Assembly: GCF_000014565.1 (NCBI RefSeq)
Contig: NC_008268.1
Location: forward strand, 558,001 to 622,000
Direction of reading: 5' to 3'
Origin: Rhodococcus jostii RHA1
Lineage (GTDB): Bacteria > Actinomycetota > Actinomycetes > Mycobacteriales > Mycobacteriaceae
Length of the DNA: 64,000 nucleotides
A program made the translations under genes and the position numbers. The stretch's first letter is position 1. Each line of letters opens with the position of its first letter. Below, one piece after another: positions 1 to 8,674 of the stretch. The notes under the pieces were generated by a model. The model did no database searches. It had not been told where the DNA came from and saw only the letters and a list, made by a program, of their open reading frames with translations.

Positions 1-471
1 GGCTCGCCAGTCCGTTACCCGGATTCCTTCGGCCTCGATGTACGCGACGACCTGCTCGGCGAGGGGACGCATGTAGGGGGTGACCAGGACGATCCGTTCG
101 GCGTGGATCGCGTGGAGTGCTTCGACGAGTGCGCCCGCGCTCGAGCGGATCGCCGCTTCCGAACCGCCGGTGGCCAGTTGCTCGGCAATCAGCCCCTCCA
201 CTCGCTGATGCTCTCCGGGCCCCACCGACATCAGGGCGACCAGGCACGCGTAGAGGATAGCGTCGACCCCGGCATCACCGAGCTCGAGGATGCATCGCTC
301 GCGTTGGGCGTTCATCGCCCGTAGCTGCTCAGGGGACACGGACTGCATCCGCATCCGGCTCGAGTGAAACGAGAACCGCGCGTCCGCATGCCGGTTGAGC
401 AGTGCCGGCATTTCCGTCTCGACGGTCACATTTGAACTCGGTACGACGAGCCCGATGCGATGAATGCCCAT
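1..471 (-). CDS. Maleate isomerase / Asp-Glu racemase superfamily protein (C-terminus cut by window edge)
   Basis: Reading from the ATG at 471 towards position 1 gives 157 residues with no stop, so the gene continues outside the window. The N-terminus reads RIGLVVPSSNVTVETEMPAL, the hallmark of maleate cis-trans isomerases and arylmalonate decarboxylase relatives. A cysteine at about residue 76 in ILYACLVAL occupies the position of the first catalytic cysteine; the second would lie outside. The family interconverts maleate and fumarate or racemises or decarboxylates related acids. The gene is divergent from the hydantoinase operon and has a promoter of the same design, so it probably belongs to the same regulon. 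The exact substrate cannot be decided from half the protein. Confidence 0.8.
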   Translation of the reverse strand, partial: MGIHRIGLVVPSSNVTVETEMPALLNRHADARFSFHSSRMRMQSVSPEQLRAMNAQRERCILELGDAGVDAILYACLVALMSVGPGEHQRVEGLIAEQLATGGSEAAIRSSAGALVEALHAIHAERIVLVTPYMRPLAEQVVAYIEAEGIRVTDWRA

Positions 472-516
472 GTTGTGGCCCTTCTGAGGGGGAGTCGGAC
501 GTAGATTTACGCCTAT

Positions 517-549
517 GACGAGTATTCGACGCCGATGATGATTCGTCAA
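517..549 (-). promoter_or_regulatory. Promoter and palindrome for the maleate isomerase-type gene
   Basis: On the minus strand TTGACG (549-544) is followed after exactly 17 bases by AATACT (526-521). The -10 lies inside GTCGAATACTCGTC (530-517), an almost perfect inverted repeat. The same spacing and palindrome occur at 621-653 and 7029-7061, so this is read as a sigma-70-type promoter with an operator over its -10. Confidence 0.65.
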
Positions 550-620
550 GACCCCGAGTGGCGCGAGCGTGGGTTCGCCGCGGCTTTCCTCGCATCCGTG
601 ACGGCACTCACAGTTGCCTC

Positions 621-653
621 TTGACATGTCATCAGTCACGTCGAATACTCGAC
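621..653 (+). promoter_or_regulatory. Promoter and operator of the hyuA-hyuB-ligase operon
   Basis: TTGACA (621-626), a 17-base spacer and AATACT (644-649) form a good promoter 80 bases before the hyuA start. The -10 is embedded in the palindrome GTCGAATACTCGAC (640-653), arms GTCGA/TCGAC. A repressor bound here would block the promoter; the TetR gene at 8671 is the obvious candidate. The following bases GACACAGACGTA recur with one change before the monooxygenase gene. Confidence 0.7.
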
Positions 654-729
654 ACAGACGTAAGGAGTGTTCGAGGATGACCTCACACCGCCCCCTGAAT
701 TTCCCCCAGCACGAAGGAGCGCAGCTGCA

Positions 730-2832
730 ATGGCATATGTGATCGGAGTGGACGTCGGTGGCACGTTCACCGACGCGGTATTGGACGACGATGCCGGCAC
801 TGTTCTCGCCGCGAAGGCCCCCTCGACACCGCCGGACTACTCCCGCGGCGTGATCGATGTCCTCGAGGTACTCGCCGGGCAATTGGGCTGCCCGATCGAG
901 GAAATGCTGGCAAACACCCACCACATCGCACACGGCACCACGTCGTCACTCAACGCGCTCGTCATGGGCAACGTGCCCCCGGTCGGCTTCCTCACCACCA
1001 AAGGCCATCGCGACTCCATCTACATCATGAACGTCGAGGGCCGATACCTGGGCGGCTCACCGGAACAGTTACAAAATGTCATGGGACAGAGCAAATCTCA
1101 TGGACTGATACCGAAGAAGCATGCCCTGGAAGTCACCGAACGACTCGACCGCGACGGCAACGTCGTCGTCGCACTCGACGAAGAATCCGCCCGTCGATCC
1201 ATCCGCGCGCTCCTCGCCGACGGCATCACCGCGATCGCAGTCTCCCTGCTGTGGTCGTTCCGCAACCCGACGCACGAGCAGCGCATCCGCGAGCTCGTCC
1301 ACGAGATCGACCCGACGGTGTTCGTGTCCCTGTCGAGTGAGGTGAGCCCACGCATCCGCGAATTCGCCCGCAACGCGACGACCATCATGAGCACCCAGAT
1401 CGGACCGGGGCTGCGTGACTACCTCGGTTCACTGGAGTCCGAGCTGCGGGACCGCAAACTCGCCGGACCCCTGCTGGTGATGCAGAGCAACGGCGGCGCC
1501 GTCGCAGCCGCCGAGGCACCGAAGAACGCGATCAGCACCGTCGGATCGGTGCTGACCGGTGGCGTGGTCGGTGCGGTGTCCCTCGGCAAACAACTCGGCC
1601 ACCGCAACATCATCGCCACCGATGTGGGCGGCACCACCTTCCTTGTCGGCCTCGTCGTCGACGGCGAGCCCGTCCGGGCGTCCAGCACGATCATCAACCA
1701 CCACCCGATCAACGTTCCCACCCTCGAGGTACACGCCATCGGATCCGGCGGCGGCGCCATCGCCTGGGTCGACCCCGGCGGCAATCTCCAGATCGGCCCG
1801 CACAGCGCCCAGGCCGTCCCCGGCCCGGCGTGCTACGGCCAGGGCGGCATCGAACCGACCAACGCCGACGCGAATCTGGTTCTCGGGATCCTGCCCGAAC
1901 ACGGGCTCCTCGGCGGCCGTAAGCCGCTGGACAAGGACCTCGCGCGGGACGCGATCCGCACCAAGATCGCCGAACCCCTCGGGCTGTCGATCGAAGACGC
2001 GGCCGCGGCCATCTACGCCGTACAGAACGCCCAGACCGGTGACCTGCTGCGCAAAACGGTGGTCGAGGCGGGACACGACCCCCGCGACTTCGTGCTCTAC
2101 GCCTTCGGCGGAGCCGGCCCAGCCCACTGCGCCGCCTACGCTCGCGAGGTCGGCGTCAGGGAAGTCATCGTCCCACTCGGCCAGGTGGCCTCGGCGTTCT
2201 CCGCCTACGGATTGGCCTCGTCCAACATCGTCCTCGCCGCCGAACTGTCCGACCCTGCCGCCATGCCGCTCGATCCTGTCCGTGCCGAGCGCAACTTCGC
2301 CCAACTCGAGTCCCAGGTCCTCGAGCAACTCAACCGGCAGGGGTTGACGTTCACCGGGGTGGAGATCGAACGCGAAATCGACATGCGCTACACCATGCAA
2401 CTCGCGGAGGTAGCGACGGCGGTACCTGCCGGCAGCCTCGACGCCGCCGGTATCCACGCCGCGTCGGACCTCTTCGAGCAGCGGTACGCCGAACTGTACG
2501 GAAAAGACAGCGGTTTCCGTGAGGCCGGAATCCAGGCCATCACCTACCGTGTCCGGGCCACCGGCCTCCTGCCGTTCTCCCCTACCCTGCCGGAGGTCAA
2601 GTCCGCGGACTCCGCCGATCCCACACCAGCACACATCGGAACCCGAAAAGTGTGCCTGGACGGCCGGATCGGGTACGTCGACACCGACGTCTACGACTAC
2701 AGCAAGCTGCTCGCCGGACACGTCCTGCACGGGCCGGCCATCATCGAAGTCCCCACGACCACCGTCGTCGTTCCCCACGACACCACCGGCACCGTCGACC
2801 GCCTCGGCAACCTCACCATCGTCGCCCAGTAG
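730..2832 (+). CDS. hyuA: Hydantoinase/oxoprolinase subunit A (HyuA-type, ATP-dependent)
   Basis: The 700-residue product begins MAYVIGVDVGGTFTDAVL, the nucleotide-binding signature of the hydantoinase A / 5-oxoprolinase / acetone carboxylase beta family, and keeps the second glycine-rich motif ATDVGGTTFLVGLV and the IGSGGGAIAWVDPGG segment. The length is normal for the family. The ATG at 730 is preferred over an in-frame GTG at 667 because AAGGAG lies 11 bases upstream and the family motif starts immediately. The subunit phosphorylates a carbonyl or amide substrate, or bicarbonate, at the expense of ATP together with subunit B, encoded 11 bases downstream. The substrate is not predictable from sequence; the neighbouring aryl ligase and monooxygenase suggest an aromatic or ring-derived compound. 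Confidence 0.9.
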   Translation: MAYVIGVDVGGTFTDAVLDDDAGTVLAAKAPSTPPDYSRGVIDVLEVLAGQLGCPIEEMLANTHHIAHGTTSSLNALVMGNVPPVGFLTTKGHRDSIYIMNVEGRYLGGSPEQLQNVMGQSKSHGLIPKKHALEVTERLDRDGNVVVALDEESARRSIRALLADGITAIAVSLLWSFRNPTHEQRIRELVHEIDPTVFVSLSSEVSPRIREFARNATTIMSTQIGPGLRDYLGSLESELRDRKLAGPLLVMQSNGGAVAAAEAPKNAISTVGSVLTGGVVGAVSLGKQLGHRNIIATDVGGTTFLVGLVVDGEPVRASSTIINHHPINVPTLEVHAIGSGGGAIAWVDPGGNLQIGPHSAQAVPGPACYGQGGIEPTNADANLVLGILPEHGLLGGRKPLDKDLARDAIRTKIAEPLGLSIEDAAAAIYAVQNAQTGDLLRKTVVEAGHDPRDFVLYAFGGAGPAHCAAYAREVGVREVIVPLGQVASAFSAYGLASSNIVLAAELSDPAAMPLDPVRAERNFAQLESQVLEQLNRQGLTFTGVEIEREIDMRYTMQLAEVATAVPAGSLDAAGIHAASDLFEQRYAELYGKDSGFREAGIQAITYRVRATGLLPFSPTLPEVKSADSADPTPAHIGTRKVCLDGRIGYVDTDVYDYSKLLAGHVLHGPAIIEVPTTTVVVPHDTTGTVDRLGNLTIVAQ

Positions 2833-2843
2833 GAGCACCGAAG

Positions 2844-5168
2844 ATGACCATGCAAATCCCCGGCTCCGAAATCTTCTCGAGCCGACCGATCGACCCCGAC
2901 GCACTCGCGCGATCGCTGCCCCCGACGCTGGCAGTCCACACCGTCAGCCAGGAGCACATCGACAACCTCGACCCGCTGACCTACGAAGTCATCCGGCACC
3001 GGCTGTGGTCGGTCACCGACGAAATGGGCGAAGCACTCAAACGCATGTCCGGCTCCCCCATCGTCACCGACGCGAACGACTTCGACTTCGCGATCAGCGA
3101 CGAGATCGGGCAGGAAGTGCAGGTAGGCCTGTACAACACCATGCTCGTCGGCGCCGTCGACCTCGCCATCTACTGGACCCTCCAGCACCGCGCGACCAAC
3201 CCTGGCATCACCGAGGGCGACATGTTCCTGTGCAACGACCCCTGGGTCGGCGGCGGACTGCACCAGAGCGATGTGATCGTCTACCAACCAATCTTCCACG
3301 AGGGCAAGCTCTTCGCCTGGACCAGCGCCATCTGTCACGAACCCGATCTCGGCGGATCCGGGCTCGGCTCGTTCGACCCCTCTGCCCAGGACGTGTTCTC
3401 CGAGTCGCTGCCGACACCCCCGATCAAGGTGGTCCGCGACTACGAACTGCAACGCGACGTCTCCGACGCCTGGGTGCGGCGCTCGCGGGTGCCGATGCTC
3501 GTCGGACTCGATCTCCGCGCGAAGATCGGCGCCAACACCGTAGGGCGCAACCGACTGCTCGCGGTGATCGAGCAGTATGGCGCCGACACCGTCAAGGCCG
3601 TGATGAAGCGGATGATGGCCGACGCCGAGGGGCGTCTGCGCGGCAAGCTCACCTCGCTGCCCGACGGAACCTGGAAGGCCACCGGCTACCAGGATCAGTC
3701 ACACACCGGCGACCGCGGGATCCACAAGATCACCGTGGCCATGACCAAGACCGCCGACCACCTCACCTTCGATTTCACCGGCACCGACCCGCAGACCGGC
3801 GTCATCAACTGCACGTACGCGGGCATGCGCGGCGGAGTCATGCTCGCCCTGCTTCCGATCCTCGCCGGGGACATCCCCTGGTCCGCGGGCGGACTGATGC
3901 GCTGCTTCGACCTGGTCTCCGAAGAGGGCACGATCAACAACGCCACCTTCCCCGCCGCGGTCAGCCGCGGACCGATCGGCCCCGCCTGGCTCACCGGCAC
4001 CCTGATCGCCGAATGCCTGTCGCAGATGCTCGACCGGTCGGTCGATCTCGGCACAAGCGTGCAGGCCGCGTGCTGCGGCACCTGGGACACCGCCGTGATC
4101 GCCGGTCTCGACGAACGCCCCGAACAGTCGGTGCCCTTCCTCAACATCATGATGGAGCCGATGGCCGGCGGCTACGGGGCCCGCCCCACCGCCGACGGCA
4201 TGGACACCGGTGGTCTCTTCTGCATCCCGATGGGCCGCATCCCGGACACCGAAATGACCGAATTCCTCTACCCGCTGCTCACCCTGTGGCGCCGCGAGGA
4301 ACCCGACTCCGGCGGACCCGGACGGCAGCGCGGCGGTGTCAGTGCCTCCATCGCCATCACCCCCTACGGCACCAGCCTGCCGATGGGCCTGGTACTGGCG
4401 TCGGCGGGCAAGGCCGTCGCTCAGAACAACGGTCTCGCAGGCGGATACCCCGGCAATACCGGCGTCGAGGTCCTCGCCCGCGGCACCGACATCGTCGAAC
4501 AGTTCGCGGCCGGCCGCATCCCCGGCGCCCTGGACGATCTCGGTGGCGGCCGTGAACTCGGAGCCTGCTACGCCGAGAGCTACGTGGCACCCGGTGAGGT
4601 GCTGTACATGCACTGGCAGGGTGGCGGCGGCTACGGTGATCCGTTGCTGCGCGACCCGGCCGCCGTGGCAGCAGACTTCCGTGAAGGCAAGGTCACCGAA
4701 AACGGTGCCGAAACCGTCTATGGAGTCATCCTCTCCGGCGGAGACGTCGATGAGATCCGGACCTCGGATCGGCGGGACGAGATGCGCACGGAGCGTCGAG
4801 ACCGCTCGGGGACTACTCGGTCCGACGCCCCCGCGCTCGATCTGGCCGGGGCTCGCAGACTCGACGACAACCTGGCGGAGGTCACGATCGGGGACACCCG
4901 CGCGATCGCCTGCGCCCAGTGCGGACGCCTTCTCGGAGACGACAAGACCAATGCTGCGCTGGACCTCGCCCGGTTCGAAGGCCCCTCCTCGACCGCCGGA
5001 CCACAGGTGACCTCCGATCCGCGCGAGTACGTCGACGCCCCCGTCGTCTTCCGGCAGCTGTGCTGCCCCGGTTGCTGGACCGCTATCTACTCCGGCATCG
5101 TCCCCGCCGATCACCCTGATCACGCCCTGGACATCGCCCGCCTCCTCCCCGCGGTAGCGGAGCGATAA
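2844..5168 (+). CDS. hyuB: Hydantoinase subunit B fused to an acetone-carboxylase-gamma-like cysteine domain
   Basis: This 774-residue protein is the partner of HyuA. The ATG at 2844 follows a GGAGCACCGAAG ribosome site. Residues 1 to about 600 are a standard hydantoinase B domain (DPLTYEVIRHRLW near the N-terminus, NDPWVGGGLHQSD, and a C-terminal GGGGYGDPLLRDP). About 90 extra residues follow, with CAQC at 690-693 and CCPGC at 740-744. That spacing resembles a zinc site and recalls the small gamma subunit of acetone and acetophenone carboxylases. Such a tail hints at a carboxylase rather than a simple hydantoinase, but this is inference. The gene lies 11 bases after hyuA and 43 before the ligase, in one operon. 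Confidence 0.85.
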   Translation: MTMQIPGSEIFSSRPIDPDALARSLPPTLAVHTVSQEHIDNLDPLTYEVIRHRLWSVTDEMGEALKRMSGSPIVTDANDFDFAISDEIGQEVQVGLYNTMLVGAVDLAIYWTLQHRATNPGITEGDMFLCNDPWVGGGLHQSDVIVYQPIFHEGKLFAWTSAICHEPDLGGSGLGSFDPSAQDVFSESLPTPPIKVVRDYELQRDVSDAWVRRSRVPMLVGLDLRAKIGANTVGRNRLLAVIEQYGADTVKAVMKRMMADAEGRLRGKLTSLPDGTWKATGYQDQSHTGDRGIHKITVAMTKTADHLTFDFTGTDPQTGVINCTYAGMRGGVMLALLPILAGDIPWSAGGLMRCFDLVSEEGTINNATFPAAVSRGPIGPAWLTGTLIAECLSQMLDRSVDLGTSVQAACCGTWDTAVIAGLDERPEQSVPFLNIMMEPMAGGYGARPTADGMDTGGLFCIPMGRIPDTEMTEFLYPLLTLWRREEPDSGGPGRQRGGVSASIAITPYGTSLPMGLVLASAGKAVAQNNGLAGGYPGNTGVEVLARGTDIVEQFAAGRIPGALDDLGGGRELGACYAESYVAPGEVLYMHWQGGGGYGDPLLRDPAAVAADFREGKVTENGAETVYGVILSGGDVDEIRTSDRRDEMRTERRDRSGTTRSDAPALDLAGARRLDDNLAEVTIGDTRAIACAQCGRLLGDDKTNAALDLARFEGPSSTAGPQVTSDPREYVDAPVVFRQLCCPGCWTAIYSGIVPADHPDHALDIARLLPAVAER

Positions 5169-5211
5169 TGTCGGCGAACCCCGTGATGACACTGGAAGCA
5201 GGAGGATTGCG

Positions 5212-6927
5212 GTGACCTTCTCGGATTGGGGCGGACGCCTCGTCACCTTCCCCGCGGACCGGGCCGGACACTACCGCGAAAGCGGGATGTGGAGCGCCGA
5301 TCCCACCGGGCGGCGACTGCACCGTATCGCCACCCGGTTCCCGGATCGAACGGCGGTGATCAGTGCGGAGGGTTCGATGAGCTTCGCCGAACTGGACCGT
5401 CGGACCGACCGGATCGCGGCCGGACTGGTGCGGCTCGGGCTCGACCGACTCGATCCGGTCATCTTCCAGCTGACCAATCGCCTGGAGACCGTCCTTGCCT
5501 GGTATGGCTGCCTCAAGGCAGGCCTGGTTCCCGTCGCGACGTTGGCCGCGCACCGCATGCACGAGATCGGGCACGTCAGCCGGAAGGTCGGCGCCGTGGG
5601 GCACATCGTCGAGGCCCGCACCGCGGGATTCGATCTCGTCGAGTTCGCACGCGAACACGCTGCCGGGCATCCCAGCATCCGGCACATCATCAGCGTCGGC
5701 GACGAGGCGGGTAAGGATCAGCCGGGTGTGACCCGACTGGAAGACATCGGTCGCGAGACCGATCCCGCCGCAGCCCGTGCCGTGGTCGAACAGATAGAAG
5801 CGCGGATCGACCCACTCGACGTCGTCGCGTTCCAGCTGTCCGGCGGTACCACCGGTGTGCCCAAGGTGATTCCGCGCATCCATGCCGAATACTGGAACAA
5901 CGCCCTGCTCTACGCACAACGACTCGGCTGGGACGAACACAGTCGCGTGGCACACCTGATACCGATCATTCACAACGCCGGAATCTCGTGTGGGCTGCAC
6001 GCGGCGCACTCCGTCGGCGCCTGCCTGGTACTGGCCACCGCTGACGCTCCCGCGGCGTTCGAATTGATGGCACGGACGGAGGCGACCGAAGTCCTCATCG
6101 GGCACGGCCACTACCAGGCAGTTCTGACCCCGGACTTCGACAAGGCCCGCGCATCTCTCCGACGGGTCGTACTGTCGGGCGCCAAGGTTCCACCCGAACT
6201 GTTCGAACGAGTCGACGACGGTGCGGGGCATTGGGCCGGCCAGCTGTTCGGCATGTCCGAAGGGCTGCTGACGGTGACCCCGATCGACTCCCCCACCCAC
6301 GCTCGCCTGACGACCGTGGGGACCCCGATCGCGTCCGACGACGAAATTCGCATCCTCGAGCCGGGTACCGAGATAGATCTGCCCGACGGCGACGTCGGAG
6401 AACTGTGCTGCCGCGGCCCGTACACGATCCCCGGCTACTTCGACGCCCCGGAGCACAACCGAGATGCCTTCACCTCCGACGGCTTCTACCGCACCGGTGA
6501 CCTCGCCGCGATCACCGTCATCGACGGCGAGCGGTATCTGTCGATCGAGGGCCGAATCAAGGACCTCATCAACAGGGGCGGGGAGAAGATCAACGCGGAG
6601 GAACTCGAATTACTCCTGCTCGAGCACCCTCGCATCGCCAACGCGGCGGTAGTCGCCATGCCCGATCCCCGCCTCGGGGAGAAAACCTGCGCATATCTGG
6701 TGGCGACCGATGAAGAGCCGTTGTCGATGAAGGCCATTCAAGAGCATCTGGCCCGGCTCGGCGTCGCCAAGTTCAAGTGGCCCGAACGGCTCGAATGGGT
6801 GCCGTCCTTGCCGCACACCAATGTGAACAAGATCGACAAGAAGCGGTTGCGTGCCGCGATAGCCGCGAAGGTGCTCGCCGAAGCCGAAGCCGAAGCCGAA
6901 GCCGATGCGCGCGGCGCGGCCGTCTAG
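5212..6927 (+). CDS. Aryl-acid AMP/CoA ligase of the EntE/DhbE type
   Basis: The 571-residue adenylate-forming enzyme starts at a GTG preceded by GGAGG. The phosphate-loop motif LSGGTTGVPKVIPR sits near residue 210, YRTGDLA near 425, and the C-terminal lysine region is HTNVNKIDKKRL. The SGGTTG...PKxIPR form and an N-terminus with WGGRL...YRESGMW are typical of 2,3-dihydroxybenzoate and salicylate-AMP ligases, so an aryl carboxylic acid is the likely substrate. In Streptomyces salicylate degradation a similar ligase feeds salicylyl-CoA to a 5-hydroxylase, and a hydroxylase of that type follows here. The extreme C-terminus carries a short Ala-Glu repeat made by a GCCGAA microsatellite, probably non-functional. 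Confidence 0.85.
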   Translation: MTFSDWGGRLVTFPADRAGHYRESGMWSADPTGRRLHRIATRFPDRTAVISAEGSMSFAELDRRTDRIAAGLVRLGLDRLDPVIFQLTNRLETVLAWYGCLKAGLVPVATLAAHRMHEIGHVSRKVGAVGHIVEARTAGFDLVEFAREHAAGHPSIRHIISVGDEAGKDQPGVTRLEDIGRETDPAAARAVVEQIEARIDPLDVVAFQLSGGTTGVPKVIPRIHAEYWNNALLYAQRLGWDEHSRVAHLIPIIHNAGISCGLHAAHSVGACLVLATADAPAAFELMARTEATEVLIGHGHYQAVLTPDFDKARASLRRVVLSGAKVPPELFERVDDGAGHWAGQLFGMSEGLLTVTPIDSPTHARLTTVGTPIASDDEIRILEPGTEIDLPDGDVGELCCRGPYTIPGYFDAPEHNRDAFTSDGFYRTGDLAAITVIDGERYLSIEGRIKDLINRGGEKINAEELELLLLEHPRIANAAVVAMPDPRLGEKTCAYLVATDEEPLSMKAIQEHLARLGVAKFKWPERLEWVPSLPHTNVNKIDKKRLRAAIAAKVLAEAEAEAEADARGAAV

Positions 6928-6952
6928 GACCACCTGTTCCGTTCTGGATCAA

Positions 6953-6992
6953 CGTCTTCGGGGCATGTCCACACGGGCATGCCCCGAAGACG
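6953..6992 (+). terminator. Perfect 15-bp hairpin after the ligase gene
   Basis: CGTCTTCGGGGCATG (6953-6967) pairs perfectly with 6978-6992 around a 10-base loop, 25 bases after the ligase stop. There is no T-run, as is common in actinobacteria. It separates the hyu-ligase operon from the monooxygenase, which has its own promoter. Confidence 0.6.
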
Positions 6993-7028
6993 ATCACTCT
7001 CCGCACGACATCGACCGCACGCATCACA

Positions 7029-7061
7029 TTGACTGTTCGACACAAACGTAGAATACTCGAC
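7029..7061 (+). promoter_or_regulatory. Promoter and operator of the monooxygenase-tetR operon
   Basis: TTGACT (7029-7034), 17 bases, then AATACT (7052-7057) inside GTAGAATACTCGAC (7048-7061). Geometry and palindrome match the promoters at 517-549 and 621-653, and GACACAAACGTA (7039-7050) matches 651-662 with one change. The three sites define a small regulon. Confidence 0.7.
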
Positions 7062-7090
7062 TTTACCGTCACACAGACTGGAGTTTTGCC

Positions 7091-8674
7091 ATGAATCTCG
7101 CGCGAGTCGCAGTTCTCGGAGGTGGACCCGGCGGTCTCTATGCCGCAAGACTGCTCAAACTCAGCCATCCGGACGCCGAAGTGACCGTGTACGAACAGAG
7201 TGCCCCGGACAAGACATTCGGATTCGGCGTCGGCCTCGCCTCCCGCACGCAGCGCAATCTTCGCGAGGCCGATTCGACATCGCTGGAGGCCATCGTTGCC
7301 GCTGCACACCCGCACGACATGTCGATGCAGGTCGGCGAGCACATCGCCCGGCTTCAGAGCGGCGACCTCCTTGCGATCGCGCGCACATCCCTGCTCGAAG
7401 TGCTGCAACAGCAAGCCCGACAGGCCGGTGTCCGACTGCACTTCGGCGAACGCCGGGACATCGCCGACCTCGACGCGGACCTGATCATCGCGGCCGACGG
7501 CATCAACAGCGGAACGCGCACCCAGCTCGCAGACCGCTTCGATCCACACATCGACACCGGCACCGGCCTGTACCTCTGGTGCGGAACCGATTTCGCTCTC
7601 CCGAGCGCGATATTCACACCGGTCACCACCGAGCACGGCACGTTCGTCGCGCACGCCTACCCCTACGCGCCCGACCACAGCACCTTCCTCATCGAAACCG
7701 ACGAGGACACGTGGCGGCGGGCGGGATTCGACGTATCCACCGAGCAGACAGCACCACTCGACAGCGACGAAACCTCACTGCACTACCTGCAGGCAGCGTT
7801 CGCCGGCACTCTGCAGCACCACCGGCTGATCGGTAACCGCACCCGCTGGATGCGCTTCCGGACAATCTCGTGTGGGCATTGGCGCAGCGGCAACGTCGTA
7901 CTCCTCGGCGACGCCGCCCACACCGCGCACTACTCCATCGGCTCGGGCACCAAGCTCGCCATGGAGGACGCCATCGCACTCGACCACGCACTCACCGCCT
8001 CTCCGAACATCGAGGACGCGCTCGCACAATATGAGCGAACCCGCCGCCCCGCCGTCGAATACCTCCAGCACATCGCGCACCGCAGCGAACTCTGGTGGGA
8101 GTCCTTCCCGCAGCGGATGAACCTACCCGTCGAACAGCTGCTGATCGCGTACATGACCCGCGCCGGGAAGGTCAGTCTCAGCCGATTCCACGACACCGCC
8201 CCCACGCTCGTGCGGAAGGGCCTGGCGAACTACGCGGACGTGCCAGCCGACGCGATCCCCAGCACCGACATCACGGACTGGACGATCGGGCAACCACTCG
8301 ACCACGGTGACCGCCGATTCGAGCACCGGATCGCACCGGCGGACCTGCGCGACGCAGCCACCACCACAGTGCTCGACATCGACTTCGATTCAGCCTGGGG
8401 CCCGGAGGCTACCGCACTCGTCGAGACCGCACCAACCGCGCGAACTCTCTGGCTCACCGGCCCATCCACCCGCTCGTCGCTGCTCAGCAGACTCGATTTC
8501 GCCGAACGTCTCGGTCACCACACAGACGCAGTCGTCGTCGTCGAGGCGCCCGGTTCCTGCCGCGCAGATGTCGCAGCAGGTTTGGCCAGCGTGCGGATGC
8601 ACCTCGCGTTCTTCAGCGATCCGGCGACGTCGGACGCTGATCCGGCGCTTTCCGGGTTGCGGGTCTCGACATGA
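7091..8674 (+). CDS. FAD-dependent aryl-CoA hydroxylase, salicylyl-CoA 5-hydroxylase-like
   Basis: The 527-residue product has the FAD dinucleotide motif VLGGGPGGLYAARLL at the N-terminus. The second FAD motif GDAAHTAHYSIGSGTKLAM is the form seen in salicylyl-CoA 5-hydroxylases and anthraniloyl-CoA monooxygenases rather than in PHBH-type enzymes; a WCGT...HAYPY stretch in the middle is also typical. The old-yellow-enzyme half of the bifunctional ~780-residue relatives is absent; instead about 130 weakly recognisable residues follow the hydroxylase core. The likely reaction is ring hydroxylation of the CoA thioester made by the upstream ligase. The stop overlaps the start of tetR (ATGA), so the two are co-translated. 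Confidence 0.8.
   Translation: MNLARVAVLGGGPGGLYAARLLKLSHPDAEVTVYEQSAPDKTFGFGVGLASRTQRNLREADSTSLEAIVAAAHPHDMSMQVGEHIARLQSGDLLAIARTSLLEVLQQQARQAGVRLHFGERRDIADLDADLIIAADGINSGTRTQLADRFDPHIDTGTGLYLWCGTDFALPSAIFTPVTTEHGTFVAHAYPYAPDHSTFLIETDEDTWRRAGFDVSTEQTAPLDSDETSLHYLQAAFAGTLQHHRLIGNRTRWMRFRTISCGHWRSGNVVLLGDAAHTAHYSIGSGTKLAMEDAIALDHALTASPNIEDALAQYERTRRPAVEYLQHIAHRSELWWESFPQRMNLPVEQLLIAYMTRAGKVSLSRFHDTAPTLVRKGLANYADVPADAIPSTDITDWTIGQPLDHGDRRFEHRIAPADLRDAATTTVLDIDFDSAWGPEATALVETAPTARTLWLTGPSTRSSLLSRLDFAERLGHHTDAVVVVEAPGSCRADVAAGLASVRMHLAFFSDPATSDADPALSGLRVST

Noticed and set aside
1429..2904. Long open frame of about 490 codons on the minus strand opposite hyuA
   Set aside because: It is rich in Gly, Val, Asp and Arg without any motif and mirrors the codon bias of hyuA, which has clear family signatures. 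It is a shadow of high-GC coding sequence.
2519..4555. 678-codon plus-strand frame overlapping hyuA and hyuB
   Set aside because: Arg/Pro/Thr-rich frame spanning two real genes in another phase; composition is typical of an out-of-frame reading.
6880..6910. GCCGAA microsatellite considered as a regulatory repeat
   Set aside because: It lies inside the ligase gene and simply encodes Ala-Glu repeats at the tail; in-frame slippage is the simplest explanation.
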